Source: Clarkia xantiana subsp. parviflora (taxonomy: Eukaryota; Streptophyta; Magnoliopsida; Myrtales; Onagraceae). Taken from it: a DNA stretch of 64,000 bases. Location of the stretch: NCBI GenBank assembly GCA_036873135.1, contig JAPTYO010000026.1:1964001-2028000 (forward strand), read 5' to 3'. Under the pieces are notes generated by a model that had not been told where the DNA came from, did not search any database, and saw only the letters and a list, made by a program, of their open reading frames with translations. Shown here piece by piece: positions 45,511 through 56,727 of the stretch. Position 1 is the stretch's first letter. Every line of letters begins with the position of its first letter. The position numbers and the translations under genes were made by a program.

Positions 45511-46640
45511 CTAAGCTAGCAATAGGAAAGGAAGCAACGCGACTGAAAAGGAAGAGAAAAAGGAACTCACTCATCCTTCGGAGAATACGGCGTCTCTGAA
45601 GAGTCTGCGTACGCGGACACCACCAAGAGTATAGTACCTGCCACGACACGACGAATATCAAGATAAGAGAAAGTTCCGAGGAACCGGAAATACCCCGACA
45701 CTCAACCAACGACAACAACCGAGTCAAATAGTTTTATCCGAGCCTAAGGTCGGGTTTCGGAAAAAATTACCATTATACCCTCCAACAAAGATTAACACAC
45801 CAACGGCGGCACGACATCAAATTCAAGACCGGGATAACCCAATCGGACAAGAAACCATATCCGGACGACCGACAAACATTTTTTCCAAAATCCACAACTA
45901 CCAACGGCTATCTACGGCAATCCCACGTTTAATCAAACATCGGCAATCAAGCATCGGCAATCAAGCATCGGCAATCAAATATCAACGATTTAAAAATCAA
46001 CGTTTTACGCAGTAATGGAAAGGAAAAGAGCGGACCTTCGGAAAACCCGACCCGATATGGTAAACGGGTCTGGAATTCGAATTTCGAAGCCGATTGAAAT
46101 CAGCCCCTCGCCGGAGTTCTAATCCCGCCGTCGCCGGAGTCGTTCCCGGCCGTTTCCCCGTCGCCGGAGTTGGCTTCAAATCTCGCCGGAGCTCCCTGTC
46201 CCGCCGTCGACTATTCTGGCCGAGGCTAGCGCTGCCGTCGCCGGAGGAAAGCTCACCGTCGAAGCCTCCCGACGCCGCTGCTCGTCTGGTCGCCGCCCTC
46301 CGTCGACCGCCGATGTCGAGCCAGGCTCCACCTCCGTCAGCAGCAGCTTCGACGTCGCCCTGGTCTGCCGGTCCGTCCCGCCTCCGCGTCGCCGTCCACC
46401 AGTCGCCGGAAATCGAGCCGCCGTCGGGAGATGCTGGTCCACCGGTGGCCTTCGTCTGCACTGGTGACCACTTCTCGCCGGAGTTGCTGGTCGGATTTCT
46501 GCCTCTTGGTGGAAATTCCGGCCGGCCCTTACCTTGGGGGTGCTCTCCAACCTTTCTTGCTCTCCAAGGGTAAGTGAAGAAGAAAGATGGTGGCTAGGGT
46601 GACTCTTGGAGGTATTTTTCTAACTCTCCTCTTTTATGTT
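45511..46640 (-). other. GC-rich 5' region of the antisense gene
   Basis: On the minus strand CTCCGGCGA words recur between 46500 and 46090, in gene-like GC-rich DNA unlike the AT-rich surroundings. An ORF at 45997-46461 (minus) may be an upstream exon. CATAAAAG on the minus strand at 46631-46638 is a possible TATA box. Exon structure here could not be resolved. Confidence 0.4.
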
Positions 46641-47189
46641 AAAAGGATGATAGGGTTTTTTAGGGGATTTTAATCACCACCATCCATCTAGCCTTAAGTA
46701 AAATCTAAGGGCCAAGGAAAAATCATCATTTTTATCCCTTTCACCTATAGCTAAGTATATTCCCATACTTAGAAAAATTATCAAGTTAGTTTTATTTTTG
46801 GAGCATTCCATACTTAGGAAAATTTTGGCCAAAATTAAATTTTTCCTCACTTAGATGAAATCCCGGCACGAAATTGAAGCGTAAGTTATTTAGTTGCATT
46901 CGTATCACATCCCTGTGCAAGTTTGTATTTTTTGAGTATACATCTGTAGCAGAGATAAGTTTATTACTCCCACCTCAGACGGACGCGTGTCTAGGCACAC
47001 GTCCGTGCTACTCTGACGTTTACAATTCCTCTATCTCATTAGACAGGGGGGCAAGGTCAGAGGCACGCATCTAAGGGTAAGTAAGCATTCAGACAAAGAA
47101 GGTAAAACCCCGGTTTCAAATTGTGCGTATCATACCATCCTGAAATAGAGTCAATCAAGGGTTAGGCCATTGGTTGACTCGGGGGCATG
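46641..47189. other. Spacer between antisense gene and 3' LTR
   Basis: AT-rich. It ends in a purine tract GACTCGGGGGCA next to the 3' LTR (about 47176-47189). Nothing else is seen. Confidence 0.5.
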
Positions 47190-48094
47190 TGATGGATATA
47201 CGCCCAATTTGAACCCGTTGACTTCCGAACCGTTGTATTTTTATCGTCCCATTTATGATTGCAAATCGAAACTTCAACCCGGACACTTCGCGAGAACATC
47301 GACGGCTCGGACGGGGCCGAAGCGCCCGTCCGACAGAGGCGAACTCACCTAGGTGAGGTTGGGTGGCCACACCCGACCTCCCCTAGGGGAGATCGGGTCA
47401 GCCGACCCGATCTCCCCTAGGGGAGATCGGGTTGGCCAACCCGATCTCTCCTAGGAGAGATCGGGTTGGCCAACCCGATCTCTCCTAGGAGAGATCGGGT
47501 CGGCCAACCCGATCCCTCCTAGGAGGGATGGGGTTGGCCAACCCCACCCTCCCTAGGAGGGGTCGGATGTCCTCACCCAACCCCTACCCTTGGGGGTCGG
47601 ATTCCTCCCCCCCCAAGGGCCCCGACACCACCTTCGGACTCCCATGCTCGGTCCACTCCGCCTACCTCCTCCGAATCCTAAGGTCTTAATTATATGCTTA
47701 AAGGTTAATTAATTGTGTTTAAAGGTTAACGATGTCATTAAGCCACCTTAATGACACCGTTGCCTATAAATACCCCACCTTCACATCTCATTTGAACATC
47801 TTGGCTATTTGGACAATTTAGCTCTGACATCTCTCTAGCTTTATCTCTCTAGAAATATAGTTCTGACTTAGGCATCGGAGAGGGTTCACCAGGCACCACC
47901 CCCCCCCTCCATGTCTGGTACTGCCCCTTTTACAGGGCAAAGGGAGAGAAGAAGAGAAGGAACCAAGGGAAGAAGGAAAGGAAGAAGGACATAGGAAAAG
48001 ACAAGGCGACTTGAGAAGACCGGATCACACACATCCCCTGTAAGGAGTGAGATCAGAGCCGACACCCCGTTGACCTAGATCTCATAACTTAACA
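47190..48094 (+). repeat. 3' LTR of the gag-only element
   Basis: 905 bp, nearly identical to the 5' LTR outside the palindromic array (one extra C and one G/A change seen near 47903-47915). Confidence 0.95.
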
Positions 48095-50794
48095 GTGCCC
48101 TTCGGATTGATCAATGCTGGAGCAACTTACCAGAGGATGGTGAACAAGTTGTTCGGGGACATGCTGGGAAAGACTATGGAGGCGTATGTGGATGACATGC
48201 TGGTGAAGTCCCGACAGGCAGGGGACCATGTCCAAAACTTGGCGGCGGCGTTTGAGCGGATGAAGTTTCATCAGGTTCGGTTTGAACCCAGACAAGTGTG
48301 CTTTCGGGGTGAACTCGGGGAAATTCCTAGGGTTTATGGTGAGCCAGAGAGGAATCGAGGTGAATCCTGAGAATCTGCGAGCAATCGAGGAGATGCAGTC
48401 TCCGAAGACCCATCGGGAGGTTCAAGTGTTGAATGGCCGGTTGGCCGCGATGAATCGATTACTATCCAAGGCGAGTGACAGAGCCATGCCATTTTTTGAT
48501 GTGCTAAGGGCCCACAAGAAGTTCGAATGGTCCGACAAGTGCGAGGAGGCATTCCAGGCACTCAAGCAGCACCTCCGTACCCTCCCGCCGTTGGCGAAAC
48601 CGGTTCCAGGCGAGCCGCTTTATCTCTATTTGGCTGTTTCTGAAGTGGCTGTTAGTTCTGTTTTGATTAAGATTGTCAAGGGCAACCAAGTGCCTGTCTA
48701 TTATGTAAGCAAGGCGTTTGCCAAATCTGAAATGAATTATCCCGCTATTGAGAAGTATCTCTTTGCGTTGATTGTTGCTGCTCGAAAGTTACGACCTTAC
48801 TTCCATGCCCACGAGGTTACGGTGTTAACTAATCATCCCTTGAAGCACTTTTTGAACCGACCGGAGGCGTCAGGGAGATTGGTGAAATGGGCCATCGAGC
48901 TTATGGAGTTCCGTATTCATTTTGCTCCGAGAACTGCTATTAAAGGCCAGGCATTGGCAGATTTTATAGCTGAGTCTACAGCACCCGACCTGGAAGAAAC
49001 GGGTCCTGTAGAGGGGGCAACCATGGAGGTCCCGATAGCAGAACAGCCAAAAGAGGAGAACACTTGGGAGATGTACACTGATGGTTCATCGAGTGTAGAA
49101 GGATCTGGGGCAGGATTCGTATTGATACCGCCCGGTGGAGGCGAGCCCTTGCGATATGCCTTGGCCTTAACGTTTAGGGCCACCGACAATGAAGCGGAGT
49201 ATGAGGCTCTCATCACGGGCCTTAAAATTGCCAAGGGTACGGGAGTCGATCATTTAAAGGTGAAGTGTGATGCCAGCTTGATCGTGAATCAAGTCCAGGG
49301 GAACTATGAAGCCAAGAGCCCGACAATGAGGAAGTATTTGCACGAGGTGCAGACTTTGAAGGGAAGCTTCAAAAGCTTCGACATCAAGGCAATCCCGAGG
49401 GAAGAAAATGCGGAGGCAGATGCCTTAAGCAAGTTTGCTCTGGGAGTGGCCCCCGAAGAGAATCGGAAGGTGCACTTTCTGGAGAGAATGATTATCTCAA
49501 CCATCGATCCATCGGAGGTTTGCGCTATTGGAGCAGGATCGGAGGAAGAAGAGAAGCCCACCTGGATGACTCCGATGGTCACATACCTGACTACGGGGGA
49601 AATCCCTGATGATGAAGTGGCAGCTGTCAGGTTGCGTCGAATCGCGAGCAACTACGTGATGGTGGACAACCAGTTATACAAGAGGGGGCATGTAAAGCCT
49701 TTTCTGAAATGTGTGGCGGAGCCTGATACGAATCGGATCCTGAGAGAGCTGCACGAGGGAGTCGCGGCCTGTCATGAAGGGGCCCGATCCATTGTGAGGA
49801 AGGCGTTGAATCTAGGCTACTATTGGCCTTCGATGAACAAGGAAGCGACCGCGATGGTCCAATCCTGTGATGCATGCCAGAGGTACGCTCCGAATATCGC
49901 GGCTCCTTCCGCGGACTTAATGTCCATCAGGAGTGCTTGGCCCTTCGCGCAGTGGGGCATTGATTAGGTGGGACCTCTTCCGCAAGCAAAAGGTCAGTGC
50001 AAGTACTTACCCGTGGCCATCGATTACTTCTCGAAATGGATAGAGGCTAAGGCGTTGGCCAAGACAACGGGGCAGCAGATCCTCAAGTTCCTTCAAACTC
50101 AGATCATATCCCGGTATGGGGTTCCTCGAGTGTTGATCAGCGATAATGGCCCTCCGTTCAATGGGGCTCAGTTGAAGGAGTACCTGGAGGAGTTGAACAT
50201 TGAGCATCAGATAGCTTTCGTCCACCATGCTCAGACTAACGACCAAGTCGAATCAGCCAACAAGATCGTGATGGATGGCTTGAAGAAGAGAGTCTACGCC
50301 TTGCAAGGTCATTGGTTGGATGAACTTGAAAACGTGCTGTGGGGTGTTAGAACAACACCCAAGCAATCGACAGGGGAGACTCCGTTTGGCCTTGTCTATG
50401 GCACGGAGGCAGTTGCCCCCGTAGAGATAGCGGTGGCGTCCCATCGCAGGAGGTATTATGAACCTCTAACGAACGAGGAACTGAGACGTCTAGACTTAGA
50501 GTTGCTCGAGGAGAAAAGGTGGAAGGCTGACGAAGTTCAGGCTCGGATGCGTCTGGCAACAGCCCGATATTATAATCGGCGTGTCAAGTCCCGACAATTC
50601 TTCGTTGGAGAACTTGTCTGGCGGAGGAACGAGTTCGTTCATCAAGATCGGATTAACAAGCTATCGCCGAAATGGGAGGGACCTTACAAGATCGTAGGGA
50701 TGCCAGCCCGAATGCGTACAAGCTAGAAGACCTTGATGGCAAGACGTTGAAACATTCCTTCAGTGGTGAACACTTGAAGAAGTATCATGTTTGA
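48095..50794 (+). pseudogene. Tat RT (rest), RNase H, second RNase H, integrase
   Basis: Resumes the RT at PFGLINAGATYQRMVN after the inserted element, with catalytic YVDD near 48188. RNase H follows at about 48480-48970. The second, archaeal-type RNase H (MYTDGSSSVEGSGAGF ... DNEAEYEALITGL ... ADALSKFAL) lies at 49070-49440. Integrase has an HHCC finger (HEG..., CDACQRY) at 49755-49890 and a core with ISDNGPPFNG at 50137. Defects: a frameshift near 48280, a TAG at 49965-49967 in GID-VGPLPQ, and a one-base loss near 50706 just before the C-terminus. The two RNase H domains define the Tat lineage. Confidence 0.92.
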
Positions 50795-50929
50795 TATTAA
50801 GTCGCCGTGAATGGCGCAAATTGTCTATCGATAAAGATCCGATGTAAGCCCGCTTTGAGTTGTTAATGAATAAAAGAAGTTGGTTCCGATCAAATTGCTT
50901 TTAGATCTATTCTAACTGCTAGTAAGACG

Positions 50930-51460
50930 TCCTGAAGGAAGCGACAAAAGCCTTCCGAGGTACGATAAAAGCCTTACGAGGTACGAGTAAGTCGCCTTTA
51001 TGGCGCGACAAAAAGCCTTCCGAGGTACGATAAAAGCCTTACGAGGTACGAGTAAGTCGCCTTTATGGCGCGACAAAAAGCCTTTCGAGGTACGGACAAA
51101 AGCCCTACGGGGTATGAGTAAGTCGTCTTTATGATGCAACCAAAAGCCTAGGTACGAAAAAGCCCTAACGGGTCCGCGTAAGTCGTCTATATGATGCGGC
51201 AAAAAGCCTTAAAGGGTACGAAAAAGCCCTAACGGGTCCGCGTAAGTCGTCTATCTGATGCGGCAAAAAGCCTTAAAGGGTACGAAAAAGCCCTTAAGGG
51301 GTACGATTAAGTCGTCTGGAATGGCGCGATAAAAGCCCAGCATTAATAGGTGCGAAAAATCATCTTAAGTGATGTACAAAATTGCCTTGAAAGGCATGGA
51401 TGAGAAACCTTAAGGGGTAAAGTCCCGAGGAAAATGTCACGAAAGACATATAAAATTACG
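50930..51460 (+). repeat. Tandem array in Tat 3' region (about 65-bp and shorter units)
   Basis: Units with the words AAGCCTTACGAGGTACGA and GTAAGTCGCCTTTATGGCGC repeat with increasing divergence to the right (GTAAGTCGTCTATATGATGC). No coding content is credible. Confidence 0.8.
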
Positions 51461-51467
51461 TTAAGTG

Positions 51468-51605
51468 ACTTGGACGAGAAACCTTAAGTGGTGAAGTCCC
51501 GAGTAGACGAGAAACCTTAAGTGGTGAAGTCCCGAGTAGACGAGAAACCTTAAGTGGTGAAGTCCCGACTAGACGAGAAACCTTAAGTGGTAAAGTCTCG
51601 AGTAA
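51468..51605 (+). repeat. 33-bp tandem repeats in Tat 3' region
   Basis: About four units of GACGAGAAACCTTAAGTGG plus TGAAGTCCCGAGTA. Confidence 0.85.
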
Positions 51606-51800
51606 AGCATCAGAAGGATGTATGAAGTCATCTTAAGTGGTGCATTGGAACGTTTTAAGTAACGGATCTAAAGTCGCTTTAAATAGCGCAAACGATTATC
51701 GGGACCAAAACAGATGAAAGAAATTTCTTATATAAAGGCTCAAAGGCCTAAAGGTTCCGATACAAAAAGAGAAGAATACAAGAACTCTAAAGGTAAGCAG

Positions 51801-52208
51801 TTAGGCTTGGTCCTTATTGGCGGCATCAACGGGAGCTGGTTCCACGAAGTTGGTGGCAGAAGGCTCCACAGGGTCAGCCGTTGGAGGATTGGCTATCGGG
51901 GTCATGGGATCGAGGAGTTTTCGATGAAGAAGTAGCTCATCTTCACTCTGAACTTGTGGTATGCATTTCCGGCCTTGAGCATCGGCTTCTCTGGTGGAAA
52001 TGATACATCCTTCCTGGAGAGCTGCATCATAAGCAGTGCTGGAAATTTCATTCAGAACATAGTCGAAGTTGAAAAGCTTCCTTCCCCCGAAACCAGATCC
52101 ACTGTCTGAAATCAGCCATGGAAAGGGATGTTAGGTTTTTTCGGAAAATTACAATCAAACTAAGCAAAGATGAAGACGAACAATAGAGAAGAAAACCTTA
52201 CCAGACAT
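51801..52208 (-). CDS. Antisense two-exon gene in the Tat element, 103 aa, unrecognised
   Basis: On the minus strand, exon 1 (52208-52202) reads ATG TCT G followed by donor GTAAGG. Exon 2 starts at 52105 after TTTCAG and runs open to TAA at 51801-51803. The joined frame is 312 nt, 103 residues, starting MSDSGSGFGGRKLFNFDYVL and ending NKDQA. The protein is acidic with a proline-rich C-terminal third; no membrane segment, zinc motif or known domain is recognised. A TATAAAA box (52373-52379) lies 165 bp upstream. The gene runs against the sense genes and sits between integrase and the 3' LTR, where plant LTR elements are known to carry extra antisense ORFs. The function is unknown; an alternative is chance splice sites around a long open exon. 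Confidence 0.62.
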
Positions 52209-52372
52209 TGTCGATGATTGCTTGGAGAAGATGAAGAAGGGTCGGAAGGGTTGAAGGCCTTGGACCACTTGAAGAGCAAAAGAAACTTGGGAAGAAGCTG
52301 CGAGTTCGAAAATGGCAGAACTTCCAGAGATTGAAACGGTGAAGAAGAAATGAATAGTGCCAGGATTTTAGC

Positions 52373-52379
52373 TTTTATA
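52373..52379 (-). promoter_or_regulatory. TATA box of the antisense gene
   Basis: TATAAAA on the minus strand in the context GCTTATAAAAGC. Start of transcription near 52345 would give a ~140-nt leader before the ATG at 52208. Confidence 0.6.
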
Positions 52380-52803
52380 AGCAAAAGGACAAACTGGACG
52401 GACTCAATCTGGACCGTTGAAGATGAAACGATTTAATCTTGATCGTCGAGATTATGGGGACGGTACGGAAGAGACGTTGGTGACGTAATGTCTGCTTTTT
52501 CAGAAACTAGCAGTCATGCCGGTTTGGGCGTCGTTTCATAATCCCCAGCATTTAATGCTGCAGGAACCGAGGAGTCTCCTCGAATTTGGCAACTGCCCAT
52601 AGAGCCCAGTGGGCCCAAGGTAGTCATGAGTGAGAAACTTTGTCATTCATTGCGCGCAAGGCAAAAGCCTCCGATTGAGGTATCAAGAGGCCTGAAGACA
52701 AAAGCCTCTGATGGCAATATCGGGAGGTATGGACATAAAAGCCTCCGACGGTGAGGTCGGGAGGTCCGGAACTGGAAGACACGACGGACTGCAAGTCCCC
52801 CAT

Positions 52804-52817
52804 GTCTTGGGGGCAAA
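52804..52817 (+). other. Polypurine tract of the Tat element
   Basis: GTCTTGGGGGCAAA directly precedes the 3' LTR. Confidence 0.7.
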
Positions 52818-53555
52818 TGATGGGTTCCGATGTAATCATTAGCCCCGTTAACAGTCAATAGACGGCGAGTAAGTCCAGTAGGCCTCGTGAAAGACTGGGA
52901 AGGCCCAAAAGCCCAGTATGAAGGGTCCCGACTTTAACAGTCTCGATATATGAGCTGAATGCTCCCGACAAGAAGCCTCTGAGTAGGTCCCGATATGCCT
53001 TTGTAAAGGCCCCGATAATAAAGCCCCGCGGAGGCTGGACCTGTCTCGTGAGACAAAGGGTCCTGGGTGGTGACCTAGAATGAGATAACTTTGGAGTCCC
53101 CGACAGGAGTTAGGACTTGTGATCAGAGGATAAGACCGAGAAACCCGCCTACTAGATAGAGTAGTGGGGAGACGGTTAAGATATAGATAACCTCCCCCGA
53201 GATACGCAGGGCGTGCCCGAGATACGCGGAGTATGGGCGAGATACGCGGAGCGTGGGGCGAGATACACGGAATCCCGAACGAGATATACAGAATCATGGG
53301 TAAAACGGCCAGCCACGGTCACATGTAACTGAGTAACTTCCCCTCCTATATAAAGGAGGAAGTTACCTCAGAAAACACATTCTCTAATACGAACTTAGAC
53401 TACTGCTTACCACCCCATTGATCACATACTCATTTAAGCATCAGAGAGGGATTCTGGGTCACCACCCAGGTCATCCCCTTTTGCAGGATTACGCGGAGCC
53501 CAGGAGTTCGAGCTTTCCGTCAAGAACGTAACGGAGCTTCGCTCGTGATCCAACA
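52818..53555 (+). repeat. 3' LTR of the Tat element
   Basis: 738 bp with the same ends, 21-bp array and framed TATA box as the 5' LTR. Confidence 0.95.
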
Positions 53556-53560
53556 TTCTT

Positions 53561-54499
53561 CTTCATTCAATTTACACATCAATTCAACCTCGAAGCTTGT
53601 TCATTTTATTCAGGTAAGATATCTACAAGAACACTAGTATTGACTTATTATTTACCCAATTTCTTAGTTGATTTCAAACTGTGAGGCAAATTGCCTCAAG
53701 GCTGAAATTATTATTGGGATGTTTACAATCCACCTAATTAGGCATATACTGTAATTTGAAACACCAAATTGTTAATATGACGTTTAATGCGATTGTTTGG
53801 CAGCGTTAATTATGGTAACAATGATGTAAAACTTGTTGGCTAGAAAGAATATAGAGGTGCACACAACGTGTTTGTGTTTATGTCATAGAGAGAATTGCTA
53901 CTTTTTTGAATAATATTTGAATTAGTCACTTAGATGTTGGTTATGATGTAAGGTTTAGTCATGTGAGTTGTTGTACATGATTCTGCTAAAACGAGGAAAC
54001 AAATAGTTTATATCATTCACCATCTCCACCGATGAATGTTTACATCTACCATGTGCACACATGTGTATATTATCCTATATAATGTATGATGTATCATCAC
54101 CTTATAATTAAATCTAATGTTGGCTTTATTTACTAAGATGCACATACCTAACTTTCTCATGTAGATGAATTAGTCCAGTTGGAGCCTCAAGGTTATTATT
54201 TCAGTATATATATATATTATTCATTTCTGTCAGACAATTGTAAATCCTTTAGAACAAAAAATCTCATGAATACAAACACTGATAAAAGTAAATTATGCTA
54301 TTGATCTATGATGTCTTGCTACAAACGAGAGGAAGTAAAGTGAGTTGCAAACACAATTCACATACAAAATTATAAAGTCTAAAATGCATTAAATTTTGTT
54401 CGTACTGTACTCTCTACATACCTACCAATTATAAAGTCTAAAAGTTGTTACTCAATTTTTAGCAGGGCATGCATAAACGATAAAACCTTACACATATAT
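53561..54499 (+). other. CACTA leader upstream of TNP2
   Basis: AT-rich DNA that continues the CACTA after the Gypsy insertion. TTCAG followed by GTAAGATATC near 53610 is a possible 5' UTR splice donor. No domain-bearing frame is seen. Confidence 0.5.
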
Positions 54500-55901
54500 A
54501 TGGAAGGTGAATGTACATGGATGTGGCGTCGACGTGATCGTCATGGTAAAGTGTTGGACGAGTTCGTGGATAACGTTAACGCGTTCATTCAATTCGCAGT
54601 TGACAACTCGAGTGATGGAGAAGGAGTAACCCAAATTAAGTGTCCCTACAGTAAATGCATTAATAGATACTACGAGGATGTAGAAACGGAGAAGTTTCAT
54701 ATTTCTACTCATGGGTTTACGAAAGGCTATACTGTTTGGCACCACCAAGGGGAGACAAATGGGGGTGTAAATGGTATGAATGCTGACACAAATGGAAGTA
54801 GAGGTTGTAATAACTCGTACGAACAGATGGTGGTTGATGGTTTTGTAACCAATTTAGGTCATCCCTTTGATGACACCATACCGACTGAAAATACGAATGG
54901 TATGCCTTGTTTTGATGAGGACAATTTATATTCTTTGTTGAGAGATGCTCAGACTCCATTGTATGATGGTTGCAAGAATCATACAGTGCTCTCTGCTATG
55001 TCTCAACTCCTAAACCAAAAATTTGAAGGTCACCTCAGTGCACGTACGTTCGACAATATGGTGAAGACCTTCCGAGATATGCTACCGGATAATCATAAGC
55101 TTCCGAAGAACTTTACGAATTCAAGAAGAAAATTGGTAAGCTCGGCCTTGGATATAAGAAGATTGATTCTTGTATTAACAACTGCATGCTGTACTACAAG
55201 GAAGACATGCACTTGACAAGTTGTCGGATTTGTCACCACGACAGATTCAAAGTTCCCCTCCTCAAAAAATAAGAAGGGCATTCCATTCCGAGTTTTACGT
55301 TATTTGCCACTCATACCCCGTTTGCAGCGTTTATACATGTCGACGAAGGCAGCCCCTCACATGACTTGCCATGACCGGACCCATTCTCTAGATGGAAGTA
55401 TGGCGCATCCCCATGACAGTGAAGCATGGAAACACATTGATAGAACACATGAGGATTTCGCATCGGAACCACGGAATGTACGTCTCGGCCTTTGACTGAT
55501 GGGTTTACTCCGTTCGATCACTATGGAGCACCGTTCTCATGCTGGCCTGTAATTCTGACTGTTTATAATCTACCACTATGGATGTATATGAAAGAGTCGT
55601 ACATGTTCTTGAACATGGTTATTCCCGGGCCAATTCATCCCGGTAAAGACATAGATGTATTACTGAGGCCATTAGTGGATGAACTACAGTCTTTATGGTT
55701 CAGTGGTGTACAAACATACGATGCATCACGTAAAGAGAGATTCACTTTGTGTGCTGCCTTGTTGTGGACAATTGGCGACTTACCGGCCTATGCGATGCTC
55801 TCGGGGTGGGGTACACAAGGAAAGATGGCTTGCCCCTACTGTATGGAGTCAGGAAATGCTATAACACTTAAACATGGTGGGAAGACATCTCATTTCTTCG
55901 G
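54500..55901 (+). pseudogene. TNP2-type CACTA transposase, frameshifted and truncated
   Basis: The N-terminal Transposase-associated domain begins at 54500 (WRRRDRHGKVLDEFVDNVN, IKCPYSKCINRYY, HGFTKGYTVWHHQGE). The TNP2 core follows (ALDIRR/LGLGYKKIDSCINNCMLYY, FATHTP/PLIPRLQRLYMS, DGFTPFDHYG, FTLCAALLWTIGDLPAYAMLSGWGTQGKMACPYC by pieces). Frames shift near 55118 and 55266, and a one-base loss near 55494 follows RLGL. The protein ends after GKTSHFF where sequence from another element begins; the rest of TNP2 is missing. The enzyme would cut element ends; this copy is dead. Confidence 0.85.
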
Positions 55902-56376
55902 TGAGTAAAGTGGACTTTTGTCCACTTTACTCCTATATATATGGGGAGTTAGGGGTTTCATTAGGGTTAAAAAATCACAATTCCCTTTAAGTGGTGTTTT
56001 GAGAGAAAACCCTTCCCCCCAAAGACACCATATTCGGCCGAACCTAGCAAACACCAAGGGTGTGCCAATTTGCCTTCGAGCAAACACTCCGGAGATCTGT
56101 CCCTTGCCAAGAATCGATCAGAGGCTTTGCTGTGAAGAATATACCACATAGGAAATCCTTCACAAGAACCTCTACGGGTTTCGACCGGAGGATTGGAACA
56201 CCCTCCTGCAAAGATCTTGGGACTACGGACTACTGTAGAGGTATGTGCGCATCTTCCGCTCCGTAATTTCGATTACTTTCGATTTATTCAGAGTCCTTGT
56301 ATTTTTTCTCATTTTGTAATCCTCGGGCCTTTGAGCCCTCATTAATATCAGACTATCTTTCCGATTTTCCGTTGCA
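55902..56376. mobile_element. LTR-like or promoter-like segment of unknown origin
   Basis: Begins TGAGTAAAG at the point where TNP2 is cut and has TG...CA ends if it stops at 56376. A perfect 13-bp stem (55903-55932) is followed at once by TATATATATGGGG, like a compact promoter, and by a T-rich, polyadenylation-like region at 56300-56340. No matching second copy or clean target duplication is visible, so it may be a solo or recombined LTR. Confidence 0.45.
55903..55932. repeat. Perfect 13-bp stem-loop
   Basis: GAGTAAAGTGGAC, a TTTT loop, then its exact complement. Confidence 0.92.
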
Positions 56377-56399
56377 CTTCTTCCAAGCGACTTTAACTA

Positions 56400-56630
56400 T
56401 GCTTACTTAAGGCGAAACTTCGACACTTAAGACATTTTCACACATCACTTAAGACGATTTAATTCCGTGCACCACTTAAGGCGACTTAATCCCGTGCATC
56501 ACTTAAAACGACTTAATCTCGTGCATCACTTAAGACGACTTAATTCCGTGCATCACTTAAGACGACTTAATCTCGTGCATCACTTAAGACGACTTAATCT
56601 CGTGCACCACTTAAGGCGACTTTTCAACAC
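56400..56630 (-). repeat. 27-bp CTTAAG tandem array
   Basis: About seven units of CACTTAAGACGACTTAATCT + CGTGCAT with small changes. It lies in the 3' region of the minus-strand Tat relative. Confidence 0.88.
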
Positions 56631-56727
56631 TTAGAATAAATCCAAGAACAATTCTGATCGGAAGCAACCTCTTTATTTATTGATGGCACATAATCTGCTT
56701 ACATCAAATCAAACGATAAACAACTTA

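Larger units (their letters stand above)
37415..48094 (+). mobile_element. Gag-only LTR retrotransposon nested in the Tat RT
   Basis: LTRs 37415-38318 and 47190-48094 flank 8.9 kb. The GTGCC duplication lies at 37410-37414 and 48095-48099, inside the Tat RT frame. A primer site and purine tract are in place. It encodes one gag-protease-gag-like frame on the plus strand, three tandem arrays, and an antisense multi-exon gene. No RT, RNase H or integrase was found anywhere in it, so it is non-autonomous; gag similarity suggests a Tat-type helper. Confidence 0.94.
33677..53555 (+). mobile_element. Tat-lineage Ty3/Gypsy element, interrupted
   Basis: LTRs 33677-34414 and 52818-53555 are both 738 bp, with a dozen or so differences by eye. 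The TTCTT duplication lies at 33672-33676 and 53556-53560. A primer site adjoins the 5' LTR and a purine tract the 3' LTR. It encodes gag, protease, RT, RNase H, a second (archaeal-type) RNase H and integrase, the gene set of the Tat/Ogre/Retand lineage. It carries frameshifts, two stops and a 10.7-kb inserted element at 37415-48094. Its 3' region has tandem arrays and an antisense spliced gene. Confidence 0.95.
33162..55901 (+). mobile_element. CACTA (En/Spm) transposon, split by a Tat element
   Basis: The 5' terminus reads CACTACAAGAAA, diagnostic of plant CACTA elements, and is followed by subterminal repeats of GACACG/CGTGTC type up to about 33,370. The element is interrupted at 33677 by a 19.9-kb Gypsy element (duplicated target TTCTT) and resumes at 53561 with a leader and a TNP2-type transposase (54500-55901). 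Sequence stops abruptly at about 55901 and no 3' CACTA end lies in the window. Confidence 0.78.

Noticed and set aside
45575..45637. Upstream exon of the antisense gene
   Set aside because: It has AG and GT borders, but in the phase required by the next exon it ends in TGA, so it was not joined.
46094..46573. Plus-strand 159-codon frame
   Set aside because: GC-rich CGCCGGAG repeats keep several frames open; the minus strand carries the gene here.
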